Source: Elysia marginata (Eukaryota > Mollusca > Gastropoda > Plakobranchidae). Taken from it: a stretch of DNA of 51,551 nucleotides. Of the stretch, positions 34,546-45,135 are shown one piece after another; position 1 is the stretch's first letter; the number at the start of each line of letters is the position of its first letter. The translations under genes were made by a program, and so were the position numbers. The notes below the pieces were generated by a model, which was not told where the DNA came from, ran no database searches, and was given only the letters and a program-made list of their open reading frames with translations. The stretch spans positions 15,351-66,901 of the forward strand of contig BMAT01014052.1 in NCBI GenBank assembly GCA_019649035.1, read 5' to 3'.

Positions 34546-35785
34546 GTTGGGAAATTAAACTATAAATATGCTACTTAGATAAAATCGTTAAAAACTTAGG
34601 ATGTCTTTTCATTCATCGGGTAAAATTATAGGTCATGTTAATATTCTCTTCCAAAAATCCTTTCTTTAAATACTGAGAAACATACGCAAAGCATGCCCAT
34701 GACTAGATAAAGATACATCACATGAATTGGTGTCCTCATAAGTTAAAGAGTCGATTAGGCTATTGGAATTCCTTGCGAGCAGATTTTCCTAAAGTTTCGA
34801 TCGAAAGCCCTTAAAAAACAGCCAAACCAGGCAGCAATAATTCTTCTCTGAGTAAAAAATGTCAACATATTGTAATTTCTGTTTTTAAGGACCTTTATTG
34901 GTTACCGATAAAAGAATGTATCGTTTTTAAAGTGTTATAGATTGTTTTCGATTGTGAAAGAGGAAATGCCCCTGTGTATTTAATAGACCTATTAAAAATA
35001 TATTCCTGAACTACATCTGCGATTAGGAATTAAAAAAGATACTCTAAATTCGACGCACAAGTTCAAAGATAGGAGACATGACTTTTGTTTTGTTTACGGT
35101 CCTAAATTGTGGAATAAATTACCCCAGCATATTGGTCTAAAAAAGTGCCTTACCAAGAGATCGTTTAAGAAACAACTCAAAGCGTATCGCGTTATCGACA
35201 CGCCCATAGTGTTTGATAAGAAACCTCAAAATCTTCTAACTTAATTAACTGATTACTTCCATTGACTTTTGTTGGGTGAGATAGGGATACAACAAGGTGA
35301 TCATTAAATGAGGGATCGCTGGAGGATTTCTTTTGTTGGGTGAGATAGGGGTACAACAAGGTGATCATTAAATGAGGGATCGCTGGAGGATTTCTTTTCC
35401 TTTAGTTTGCAATACTGTTTCACATTTTCAGTTTCATGCATTTTGTAGTAATTCGAAAAATTTTATTTCCACTTTAATATACTGAATGTATCTATTTACA
35501 CCTACATTTTTCAGTAATTTGATTTTAATATATTGACCCACTATATATCACATTTTTTGTATTCATATATTTTCTTTTAGCATCTAATTTTTTTTATCGT
35601 TCATTTTCATGCTTTGATGGTAAATAGACCTATGTAAATTTTTTTTTCCTTCTTTTTAAATTTTTTTTTTAGTTTTTAAGAGAACAGAATATGCTTTTTA
35701 AATTTCTAAATCTTAAAAATTGTATGCGCCTAGAGCAAAAAAAGATGACCAATAGCGCATTCACAAATGAAACCTAATATAATTT
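34546..35785 (+). mobile_element. CR1/L2-clade LINE, 3' half
   Basis: Near 34588 KNLGCLF matches the VxNLGVxFD box. The block around 34690-34860 is homologous at DNA level to the RT piece at 4590-4790 (GCAAAGCATGCCCATGACTA against GCAAAGCACGCCCGTGTCTA). LYWLP follows near 34900, corresponding to LHWLP. From about 35010 to the TAA at 35242 a clean frame gives LHLRLGIKKDTLN, VYGPKLWNKLPQHIG and TKRSFKKQLKAYR, the usual protein end. The 3' UTR contains a 64-bp tandem duplication and ends near 35722-35785 with TGCGCCTAGAGC...AATAGCGC, the clade's GCGC-type 3' end. It is 5' truncated and broken upstream, but the last 75 codons are intact. Confidence 0.82.
35266..35393 (+). repeat. 64-bp tandem duplication in the LINE 3' UTR
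   Basis: CTTTTGTTGGGTGAGATAGG begins at 35266 and again at 35330. The two copies differ at about one position, so the duplication is much younger than the LINE's decay. Confidence 0.93.
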
Positions 35786-36142
35786 TTAAGAAATACTAAA
35801 AAACCAAAAAAACCCTACAGCAATGCAATTCATATGTATCAGAAAAGGACAAACTTCCCTCAAACCTTTCGCTAAATAAGAGAAGGGTAATTTGATTGAC
35901 GTGTATGCACCAGAGAAAATTTTTACTCATGAACGCAAAGGAAGCGGACGGGTGGAATGAGAATCGAGAGGGTTGGACGAAAATTGACCAGTCGTCCTAA
36001 GAGATGCTGAGCAGCGGCACTGAACACAATTTAATGAATTATTATTAAAAACGTGAGCTTTAGATTACAGTGTATGTAAACAATCCTTTTAAAAGCCAAG
36101 CAGTTTACTTCATAGTGTAAAAAGACCTGAAAGTTACATAAG
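35786..36142. other. No gene seen
   Basis: AT-rich sequence with no recognised feature. Confidence 0.5.
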
Positions 36143-36387
36143 TAGATAGGTAGGTAGGTAAATAGATAGACTGATTGAAAGATAGATATAGAGAGAGATT
36201 GAAAGATAGATAGAGAGATAGTCTAGATAGATAGAGAGAAATTGATTGATAGATAGACAGAGATAGAAAGATAGATAGAGATAGATAGATAGATATAAAA
36301 TATTAGATCTACCTCCCTTTGCCTTTGGTCAATACAGATTGTTTCGTGCTTATTACCACTCCTCGGTAAACATCATATCCAGAAGTG

Positions 36388-36420
<33 letters not shown>

Positions 36421-36505
36421 GGATAGATAGATAGATAAATAGATAGATAGAAAGATGGATAGATAGGTAAATAGAAAGATAGAAAGATAGATAGGTTGAT
36501 AAATA
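36143..36505. repeat. (GATA)n arrays in two blocks
   Basis: 36143-36298 and 36387-36505 are GATA/GGTA/GACA tetranucleotides, separated by about 88 bases of unique sequence. Confidence 0.95.
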
Positions 36506-36518
36506 GATTGAGAAATGT

Positions 36519-36672
36519 AAAAGAGAGAGATATGGAGACACATAGAGAGAGAAAGAAAATAAAAGAAAGAGAAAGAGAACGAGTGATAGCAAGAGAGAGA
36601 GAGAGAGAGAGAGAGNNNNNNNNNNNNNNNNNNNNGAGAGAAAGAGAGAGAGAGAGAAAGAGAGAGAGAGAG
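36519..36672. repeat. (GA)n array with a 20-N gap
   Basis: GA/GAAA-rich sequence. The undetermined bases 36616-36635 lie inside the purest part. Confidence 0.95.
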
Positions 36673-37349
36673 GCGGGGATCGTCTCTTTACAAAATGGTA
36701 GTTTACACAATCGAAAGTCAACAACCTAAATATGCCCATTGCTAATTAACAGTTTCCTGACGTCCCAATAAACAGGAATTTTGAGAATGTTCCGGTCAAA
36801 TACGAGGGCTATTGCCTTAGAAAGAGTACCTTAAGTTTGACACTAAATTTGACATACTTACTTGTAGGGAATTCTTAAAATGCCAGGGACACGATAATAA
36901 TGTCCTGCCCACGCCTGCACAAAGTGCCACAAGTGACACCCAATAATTAGGTTTTCTGGAAATTATAGACGTTCTTTTACTTTGAGAAGAAAAAAATGAA
37001 AGCTAACTCTAATCATGATTCCCATGTTATCCCAAGTCGCTATTCCCTTTTGTGCACAAAATTCATGTATTGACATGATGGTATAAGTTTAGAAAAAATC
37101 TTCAAGTGTTATAGTCAGAAATACTTTTGAAGGCTCGAGGGCTATCCGAAGAGTGAGGGAAAATGGCTAATACTGTTAAACAAACAGGATGCATTAATTA
37201 GAAAGGCAAAGCTGAAGATCTGTGCATGAAAAGATTTAACTCAAATTCATCCTCGCAGGGTTAAAACCTGCGATAAAAATGTTAATTCAAGTTATAGAGC
37301 CTACCCATGTTGTCTATGGTTTCAAGTCTAGATCTAGATAACAAACCCA
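36673..37349. other. No gene seen
   Basis: Unique-looking. It should contain the 5' end of the mariner relic that follows, but no terminal inverted repeat was recognised. Confidence 0.45.
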
Positions 37350-38200
37350 GGTCTGGCCGACCAGCGACGTCTAAAAGTAAGGAAAATGTTCCTCGTGTGG
37401 AGAACCTCATCAAGTCCGGCAGGGAAATAACAACGAAGGGTGTGGCCTCAAAACTTAACATTCCTAAAAGTTCAGAAATATTCATGACGCATTGGGGGTA
37501 CCAGACGTTTGCTGTTACAAGTAGTTAGGTCCTCAAAATGTTGTTTAGAAGCCACGAGATTCAATGGGTTGAAAATGCTGATTGTCTTCAGGACCAACAT
37601 CGAAATGAGATTTGTCGATTCAAGACACAGCTTGGAGAGTGACCTGGTGAGGCTTTCCAAGAGAGGAAAAAGTTATATATGAAATGCTGATAAAAAGTGT
37701 CGAAGCCAGCATCTTTCAAAATACACCTGGAATCAAGTATAACTCTATAGTTTGGAAATCTTTGCCATCGCCTATTCCCCAAAAATATTTTAATTGATGG
37801 TTACAGTGTTTTGGGACACAAATGGTTCTCCAATTTATTTTTTCTGCTCAAAGGTTTACTATAAAGGCAATGCAATACTCAACGATGTTGCGAAAATCTT
37901 GACCGGCTGATGCATACAGTTTGCCGAAAAAAAGAACCTGGGGTCCAGAAAGAAGCTGTTTAAGCGTGATAATGCGGTCCCACATACAGAAAAGTTAATT
38001 ATGAAAAGCTTCAGCACAATGGATGGAAAGTTCTCCCTCGTCCAGTTGACAGCCCAGGCTTGGCGCCCTCCAATTACCACCTGTTTCAATGGACACTTGA
38101 ATCGTCAAATCGGTGGCAAAAAAAGTGCCATACCGACGAGGACATCATTGGCAAGGTTCCATACTTGTCAATCAAATTATTTCATGTTCATGGATTGAAT
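37350..38200 (+). pseudogene. Mariner (DD34D) transposase relic
   Basis: 37349-37470 encodes RSGRPATSKSKENVPRVENL, then IKSGREITTKGVASKLNI, like the GRP linker and second helix-turn-helix of mariner transposases. HDALG near 37485 is the HxxLG segment. MVTVFWDTNG (about 37797-37826) is the first catalytic-Asp region (VFWD). DNAVPHTEK starts at 37968 and is the second. A third frame gives LPRPVDSPGLAPSNYHLF (about 38033-38086), where the family has YSPDLAPSDYHLF, so the last catalytic Asp is Asn here. Position 37968 to the AAT at 38072 is one base short of the DD34D spacing, consistent with a single-base deletion between them. Several shifts and stops; inactive. Confidence 0.88.
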
Positions 38201-38718
38201 TAAATAAAACATTCAACATTGTAAGAATAAAAGCATATCTTGCTTAGACGAGCTTTAGTGAATCCAGTCAAACCTTTCTTGTTATTTTCCGCACAGTCTT
38301 TGTGTATATTGGATACACTAGAGAAGACCGAACAAACCAATGGAGGCGAGCGAGAGCTTTTTATCGTCAATTTAATTTCATGTAAAGTTATTAAAAAAAA
38401 ACTGGTGTTTAACTTTATGTCATCATAATGCACACATTCCTTGACACGGCAGTTAACATTCGTCTCTAAAAACAAGTGTACCTTTCCAACATTAAGCAAA
38501 TTAATGGGAGTTCCCGACCCCAAGTAATATAATTAGATACAACTTTTTTACCTTTCTTCCATCGCCTAACTAGCAAGTTATCCAAATGTAATGCCAATCA
38601 TACACACAACATTTGGAAACCAAAAGATATATTTTTCACAACTGCGTAAGTATTTAATGCTTAAAATCACTCTCATTTTAAGATAACTCTTTTCTTACTT
38701 CCCCTTCTTGTTTATTGT
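38201..38718. other. No gene seen
   Basis: Contains short unrecognised frames on both strands (38240-38428 plus, 38200-38523 minus). The 3' inverted repeat of the mariner would lie near the left end but is not recognised. Confidence 0.45.
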
Positions 38719-38973
38719 GGGGGGCCTAGATAGCTCGGTTGGTAGTGGTCTCGCTCCGTGTGCAAGAGGTCGCGGGTTCGAAACACAGCCGAGCACAGTC
38801 CGGGCCCCTACTGGTTGGGTCGGTGTCAGTATAATGTGACCGGTTGAGGCTAGGTCATGGTATCCCCGCTAGTCTCTGGGTGGCAGCCCGTAAATTGTCA
38901 TTGGGACCCAAGCCCTGAGAGCACCTTTGAAGTGGAATTGGGCTTGTAAAAATACCCTTCAATCAATCAATCT
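38719..38973 (+). mobile_element. SINE-A, tRNA-derived, complete-looking
   Basis: The head has TAGCTCGGTTGGTAG (A box, from 38730) and GTTCGAAAC (B box, 38776-38784). A tRNA-unrelated body of about 150 bases follows (CTACTGGTTGGGTCGG, TCAGTATAATGTGACCGG, TATCCCCGCTAGTCTCTGGG, AAGCCCTGAGAGCACCTTTG). The tail is (AATC)3 at 38961-38972. A second, 5'-truncated copy on the minus strand at 48725-48896 differs at only about half a dozen positions over ~165 bases, so the family was active fairly recently. As a tRNA gene the head fails: no clean acceptor stem or terminator. Confidence 0.85.
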
Positions 38974-40973
38974 TGTAAAGTGTCACGATGGGAGAAAAAA
39001 AACACTCAAATATGTCACGATAATGATTATGTGTAAAATCTTAAAGAATCTTATGAAATACAATTATGATTTTTACCATCAGATATTGTAAATTAATTGC
39101 GTCCTAGCATCTAAGACGGGCTTAACGGGCGTTTTACTAACCAAAATAAAAAAAAAATCTTATGGGTTTTTTTATTGCGTTAGCTTACTAAAACGAAATC
39201 ATGGCTACGTCAATTTATTTTGAAATAACAATAGATTAAAGTAACCGCCTTTTTTTCAAGAACGCTATTATGATCAATACTCGAACGCATACAAATCGGC
39301 ACAAATTCGTAACAAATCGAAGTTTTGAATTTACCCACACACTCGCCTACGCGTAATAAAAATTTGGTTGGAATTAGAAACGTCATTACTACCATATAAG
39401 GGGAGCTATGACCCCGATAAATATTCTGCTTAACCAGAACAATAGGAAAACAAAGGCCATGTGACGCGATTGATGGAAACTGTCAAGGACGCACTCAATG
39501 TGTCTGCCAATCTTCAAGTAGCATGGCATGGCTCGGTTCAGAATATCCTGAATGACACTTAGACTAAGTGAGATACTTAGAGATAGAACATCGACTCATC
39601 AGCCTAGCAATTACAACTCCTTAATGAGATTCTGGGTGTAATGGTCACACACAGAAATCTTCTACTTACACGTAAGGAAACCTGCCAAATCTTGCCTGAG
39701 CGAGTCAACACAAAAATTTAAAAAGTCAGCCATGAAGCAAACTTTTTTTTCTTCCTAACAAAAACACATCAGTACTTTTTGAAAATATTGAATACTATTA
39801 GAAAGTTAATTCTTTTTTCAAAGACCTTCATTTTACTTAGGTGTCTTTCACCAAAGGCGTTATCAAGGTTTAACCTAATTATTGATTTTATTGCTAGTGT
39901 CCTTGGAGGAAATATTTGTTTCTTCGCGTTATAGCACATAGTTCTGTAAGTGTGAAAAAGTAATACAACCCAGACACGACAACTAACCTAGCTTTCTTTG
40001 CGCACTTCATGTATTTCACACTGTGGCGTAACAGGTTCAATGTGTTAAAATGTTTCAAAACCTAGGCGTTTAAACAACATATCCGCCACACTCTACTGTG
40101 GCCCATTATCATCAGTTCTCTTCGTAATATTTCTTGATTTTAAAAATCAACAGATAAAATATTTGATTCGCTCTACCGCACATAAAGCCCACTTTTCCCT
40201 TGCTTTTATTTAGAAAAAGGTCTTGATTTTGACCTGACGATAGGGACTGTAAGCCTATTTGGATTTTCCCTTCTTAAAGAAAAAGGTTGGGTTGCAAAGT
40301 AAGTCGTAAAGACAACTACTTGTGTTAAAATGTAAACTTACTGAGCAAAATAAAAAAAACAATATTTTAGAAAACGTTTCTAAAGCGCGGTCGGCTCTAT
40401 TCCCCAAAACAGCCTCAAGCCCGCTTCACATGGCGCGTGTCCCGTACGGGAAAGTCCGAACCGATTACGGACTGCACACTTTGAAAAGAATTCTGAACCC
40501 ATTATTCATCACCTACACTCTTTATCATCATGAAATTAAAATCGGATCAGCGGACGGGGGCCGGTCCAGAGTCTTCCGTAACTGTTACACGTCATGTGAA
40601 ACCGGCTTAGGGCGGAAGGAGCGATTTGGAAAGGAGTCAATACCTGTTTTATTAGGTTGAAGACTAACTACGATGACTTTCTTTACTTACAGGACTATTA
40701 CTGTATGATTCTTTTTAATAATGCATTATAGACTGTTTAACTTTAGTTTTTAATTTCACATTAATGGTATTTCTAGAAGATATCTGTGTCTGAGTTAATG
40801 TGAAGTTTGTTACGCGCTGTAGGCTCTTTTGGGTTATTTCGGGGCTAACCTTTTTTTAGTGTAAAATTAAAAAAGTGGGATCACCAGCGAACCCTCATGT
40901 GGACGAGGTACTTTATTCGCATGCATAATTATAGTGCTGAATCTTAGCCTTAAAACTCATTTAACGTTCCTTT
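38974..40973. other. No gene supported
   Basis: Short frames only. 40322-40660 (plus, 112 codons) covers a GC-richer stretch but shows no recognisable domain. Confidence 0.45.
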
Positions 40974-41285
40974 GGAATTCATTTGACATGTTTCCATTAT
41001 TGCTCATCAAGGGACTTACGCTGGTGGAATTCCTTTGACATGCTTCCATTTGTGCTCATCAAGAGACTTACGGTGGTGGAATTCCTTTCACATGTTTCTG
41101 TTAGTGCCCATCAGGGGACTTACGGTGGTGGAATTCCTTTCACATGTTTCTGTTAGTGCCCATCAGGGGACTTACAGTGGTGGAATTCCTTTCACATGTT
41201 TCTGTTAGTGCCCATCAGGGGACTTGCAGTGGTGGAATTCCTTTCACATGGTTCCATTAGTGCTCATCAGTGGACTCAAGGAGTC
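40974..41285 (+). repeat. 52-bp tandem repeat, 6 copies
   Basis: GGAATTCCTTTCACATGTTT begins at 40974, 41026, 41078, 41130, 41182 and 41234. Each unit contains an EcoRI-type GAATTC and a GGGACTTACGGTGG block. The three central units (41078-41233) are nearly identical and the outer ones are diverged, as expected if the array expands from its middle by unequal exchange. Confidence 0.95.
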
Positions 41286-42557
41286 GGCGTTGACTTCGTA
41301 ATGGAAACTGCACGCCGCCGTCTCCTTTCTTGCGTCGATAAAAAGTCTTGCATTCTTTTTTGGTAGATGCCAATGCAAGCCAGGTCGGCATTTCTGTGTA
41401 CTTTAGTTGGAATTTATGGAACGTCTCAGACTCCCTTTCCAAAAGGGTGAAAACCAAAAGTACATTTCGGGACCACCTGAGATTTCCAGTAGGTTCCTTT
41501 TATGACAATCTTCGAACCTAAATAGGTTGCGTTTTCTGGTTGGCAATCATTTCGACCTTTTTCAAATATGTCCGTGTCAGCAGTTGGTTGCCAGGTGTAG
41601 CACCGCTACCGGGGAGGTTTTACGAACTTTTCGCATGGATCCACTGGGCCTAGCGCTGTTCAAAACAATCAAAGAGCAATTTCTGATATGAAGATCTTGG
41701 AAGATATTGCGATTTGATTGTTCACGGCAGAGCGGATCTGGTGTGGGATAGGAAAAACTGTTTATCAACGCTTTTGAAAATTCTATTTTTCAATTCAGCA
41801 CATCCAAAGATTCAAGTTCATTTAAAAGAAGCGTTTGATTCATTCAGTACGTTTTATTTTATAAATCTGAATACTAATAGTAACTTTGGTTTCAAAAGGT
41901 GGAAAGAATGGCCAGAGACTTTTATTATTTTATCAAACATCTTTGTCGACTCCGTAAAATAAATACATAACATCTTGCCTAGAAAGGCATTCAACATTAC
42001 GTTGAAAGTAAGGTCATATTCACAGGCACTTTTTTTAGAGACATCGCATCATGATACGTTGGAAGGCATCATTTTTTCTTTGCCGATAATTTAACATAAT
42101 AATTAATTATTGAAATCATTGTGGCGTATTGGTATTAGCAAATAAGACTATTCCATCAAAACATTGGGCGATGAGTGACAAAGCCAATTCTTTCAAGTTT
42201 TCTTGGATGTATGGAAGATGAAATCACAACGACCGGATTCACAGTGTAGCTCGAGCGCTAGACAAGTAAAAGTTTAAAGTAAAACAAAGAGTTTTTTAAA
42301 AACGACCTGGCATGTCATAACAAAACATGGCTGCCGCAGTGGTTTCAAAAGTGTCAGGGTGTCTGGGAAGAGCATCATACAGTACTATTGTCGCTGTTAG
42401 GATTTTGGTTTTTTTTCCTTTATGTTTAATTACGAGAAGAACACCTGTAACAAAACTAGTCTTTGCTTCCTGTGTTCTCGTTTTTACTTCTTTTTTATGC
42501 CAAAAATAGCGATGTGTGTTTTATCCGTCTAAACGTTTGTGTTTTTTTTAAATTCCA
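41286..42557. other. No gene seen
   Basis: Short unrecognised frames (41257-41457 minus, 41577-41768 minus, 41714-41962 plus). Nothing supported. Confidence 0.45.
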
Positions 42558-42668
42558 TCTCTCACTCTGTCTCCCCCCCCCCTTTCTGTCTCTGCCTCTC
42601 TGTCTCTATCTATCTCTCTGTCTTTATCTCTTTGTCTCTGTCTATGTATCTCTCTATCTCACTTGCTG
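42558..42668. repeat. CT-rich low-complexity tract
   Basis: CTCT with TATC and a C10 run near 42573. Confidence 0.9.
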
Positions 42669-42899
42669 GCTCTTTCTTTTCTTTTCTTTATTTTTCAATA
42701 CTGTTCTGTCTTTCTGTTCTCTTCACACCTATTTAAATATATTATAACGCATCTTGAATCATTTTTATTCATCTCATAAATTGATCACAGGGATAGAGAA
42801 ATCACACCAAGCTAGTAGCTAAAGTGAACCACGCTAAGCCGCTAAAATGATCTGTATAGATTGAGGAGGCCGATGGCTAACCGTATGGTGAGAGAGAGC

Positions 42900-42939
<40 letters not shown>

Positions 42940-43625
42940 GAAAGTTAGGGAGAAGGATTTGACAAGGATAAAGGAAATCAATCATGACAAAGTCATAAAA
43001 CTGAGTTTTTATCACCCACACGATGAAATAATGACCTTGCAGAAAGTAAAACAAAAAATGTCAAATTATCTCAGAATTCAATTTTGGTCTTAGCAAGGAT
43101 ATAGTTTGTAAGGTATTTTTCTCCTGCCTTTGCAAAATTTTGCTGGCTCAGCTTTGAGTTTAAATCTCTCAGTCTCCTTAGCTTATCTAAGCATGACGTT
43201 TTGCAAAGTTTTGTAGAAAACTAGAAGTACTTTGTTATGGTAAGTCAACCCAATGAAAAGTAAAAGTGGAAAGGTAGAAAGGTGGGAAGGTGGATGTCAA
43301 GTGTTCGAATTTTTTCGAATGTTGGACATGTTATCGTTTTCCCTAGTCCAAGTTTACAGTTCAAAGAATAATTCTTTAGTGAACGATGCATTATGAGACG
43401 GATGTCGGATAGTTCAAATTGAGAGAACGGCTAGGATAAAAGAAGGTTTACTCCTCGTTCTCCAACTGTTTTAAACTATAAGAACTTACGATTATGTTTC
43501 CACAAAATAAATATTATAATTTTACGTAAAATTGATATACGTGTCGTGTCCAGAATGAATCAGTCCGATGTCGCATTTTTCCTTCAAAGAAGTTGCTGTT
43601 TTGAACAAGGCATTTTTTTAAGCCT
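42669..43625. other. No gene seen; (GA)n at 42891-42943
   Basis: A GA array at 42891-42943; the remainder is AT-rich without recognised features. Confidence 0.5.
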
Positions 43626-43701
43626 TCTTCTCGAAATACCGATAATTTTATTAACATTTTGAAGTCAAAATGTTAATAAAATTATCGGTATTTCGAGAAG
43701 A
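43626..43701. repeat. Perfect 76-nt palindrome, 37-bp arms
   Basis: The left arm (43626-43662, beginning TCTTCTCGAAATACCG) is repeated exactly as its reverse complement in 43665-43701, with a two-base AG centre at 43663-43664. There is no mismatch in either arm. The arms are AT-rich and do not continue outside. The loop is too short for a usual precursor hairpin RNA. Confidence 0.97.
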
Positions 43702-44639
43702 GATAGTAACACTTGTGTTAATTATAAAGTGTGGAAAAAGTAAAAAACTTAATCTTTCAATGACGTTTTCTCGAAGCCTGAATTTCCGATTTCCTACTTA
43801 TTCATCCATGACGCGAGACATAATATGTTTGAAGACTAATTTGCATTGTCGAACCTGCTAAGACCCTGCAACTGAAAAAAATGCGATACCCTACTCATCT
43901 ACACCTTGTGTAAGACAACTCATCAATTGGTTGGTAATCTTATGAACAAAGGACCTACTTTGGACTAGATCTAGTTTGAGCAAGATCGTCCATAGAAAAG
44001 TTTGCCCAGATGCGCAGCGCAAGATAAGTTGTATGACTGATGATGTCTTGTGCCTATTCTACTACATATTGGGAAATGCCTTTTGAGATCGGATTTATTT
44101 CTCTTTTTTTCTATGTTTTTAATCGAACGAAATTCGCATGCCTTTTTTAAGGCCGGCCTAGCTAATTGCCATACGAGGGGTTACAGATGGGGGCGGTCCA
44201 AGGGCTAGGGGCGGGGGAGTTGGTGATTATTCTGGCAAGAAAAGAAGTCCTTCATTTTACGGAAGAGGTACAATGAAAAAAAAAACCAAGACTATGCGTT
44301 AGGGAGGTTTATGCTAAAGCTGTAGGTGAGAGATGTAAGTGAAACACCAACGTTGTTGAAAGACACAAGGAGGCCTGATTAAAATAAATAATGTAGTATA
44401 ATGAAAGTATGAAAATGCATCTAAAAAGCTTCTAGGCCATACTTGCGTTTGAAAAGGCTTCGTTTTCATTGGCTAAGACATCAATAGAAATATGATATTC
44501 ATATATTTATTTTATTTGATATTTTATAAACTATATTAATCCCTTTGGGGAAATTTGGCTTCGTTACTCAGCATAACTGCGTCGCCACAAGAGCAGCGCC
44601 ACAAGTGCCCCAGCAGACAAATACGTTAATTTGGAGGTT
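43702..44639. other. No gene seen
   Basis: A G-rich patch lies near 44180-44220 (GGGGGCGG...GGGGCGGGGG). No coding features. Confidence 0.5.
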
Positions 44640-44846
44640 CTTAACCCATATGCAGGGTGTTGCAAGCGCATATCACAAATTCAATAATTGCCTGTAGCTG
44701 GGTACCCGTTTTACAGGTAGGTGGACTGGGGAAAGTTATGGCAAATTGCTTTCCCAAGGCAATTGCAACATGGCGTGGTCGGGAATCGAACCCGCGACCT
44801 CCAGGTCTTGAGTCCGACGCGTTAAACACTCTGCCACGCAGCCCCT
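44640..44846 (-). mobile_element. SINE-C, tRNA-derived
   Basis: On the minus strand it starts GGGGCTGCGTGGCAGAGTG (A box at 44828-44837), with GGTTCGATTCC as B box at 44782-44792. Between them GGACTCAAGACC resembles a tRNA-Leu(CAA) anticodon arm. The head ends CGACCACGCC. About 130 unrelated bases follow (GCAATTGCCTTGGGAAAGCA, CCCCAGTCCACC, GGGTACCCAGCTACAGGC), ending near GCATATGGG. The acceptor ends do not pair as a tRNA, and the attached body shows a SINE rather than a tRNA gene. Only one copy is in the window. Confidence 0.7.
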
Positions 44847-45041
44847 AGTATAGAAATTTGAGTATATCTCAACTCAGGGAGTAATGAGGGAACTTGTTCT
44901 TTTTTTTAGAGAAAAACCAACAGCGTTTGAAAGTTTACAACTTTGTTGCAGTATAAAGTTTTCATGCTTTCTCTGTTAATACTTCGTGGATGTTCGAGTA
45001 GGCGGATTAACACGGCTCGTTTAAAGTTTCTGTCACACATA

Positions 45042-45062
45042 ATCTCTCTCTCTCTCTCTCTA

Positions 45063-45128
<66 letters not shown>

Positions 45129-45135
45129 CCTCTTT
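45042..45135. repeat. (CT)n microsatellite
   Basis: Almost pure CT from 45042 to 45119, then impure. Confidence 0.95.

Noticed and set aside
38723-38796. Functional tRNA gene
   Set aside because: The head is attached to a repeated body and tail that also occur at 48725-48896, so it is a SINE.
44764-44846. Functional tRNA-Leu gene
   Set aside because: A and B boxes are good, but the acceptor ends do not pair and a SINE body follows.
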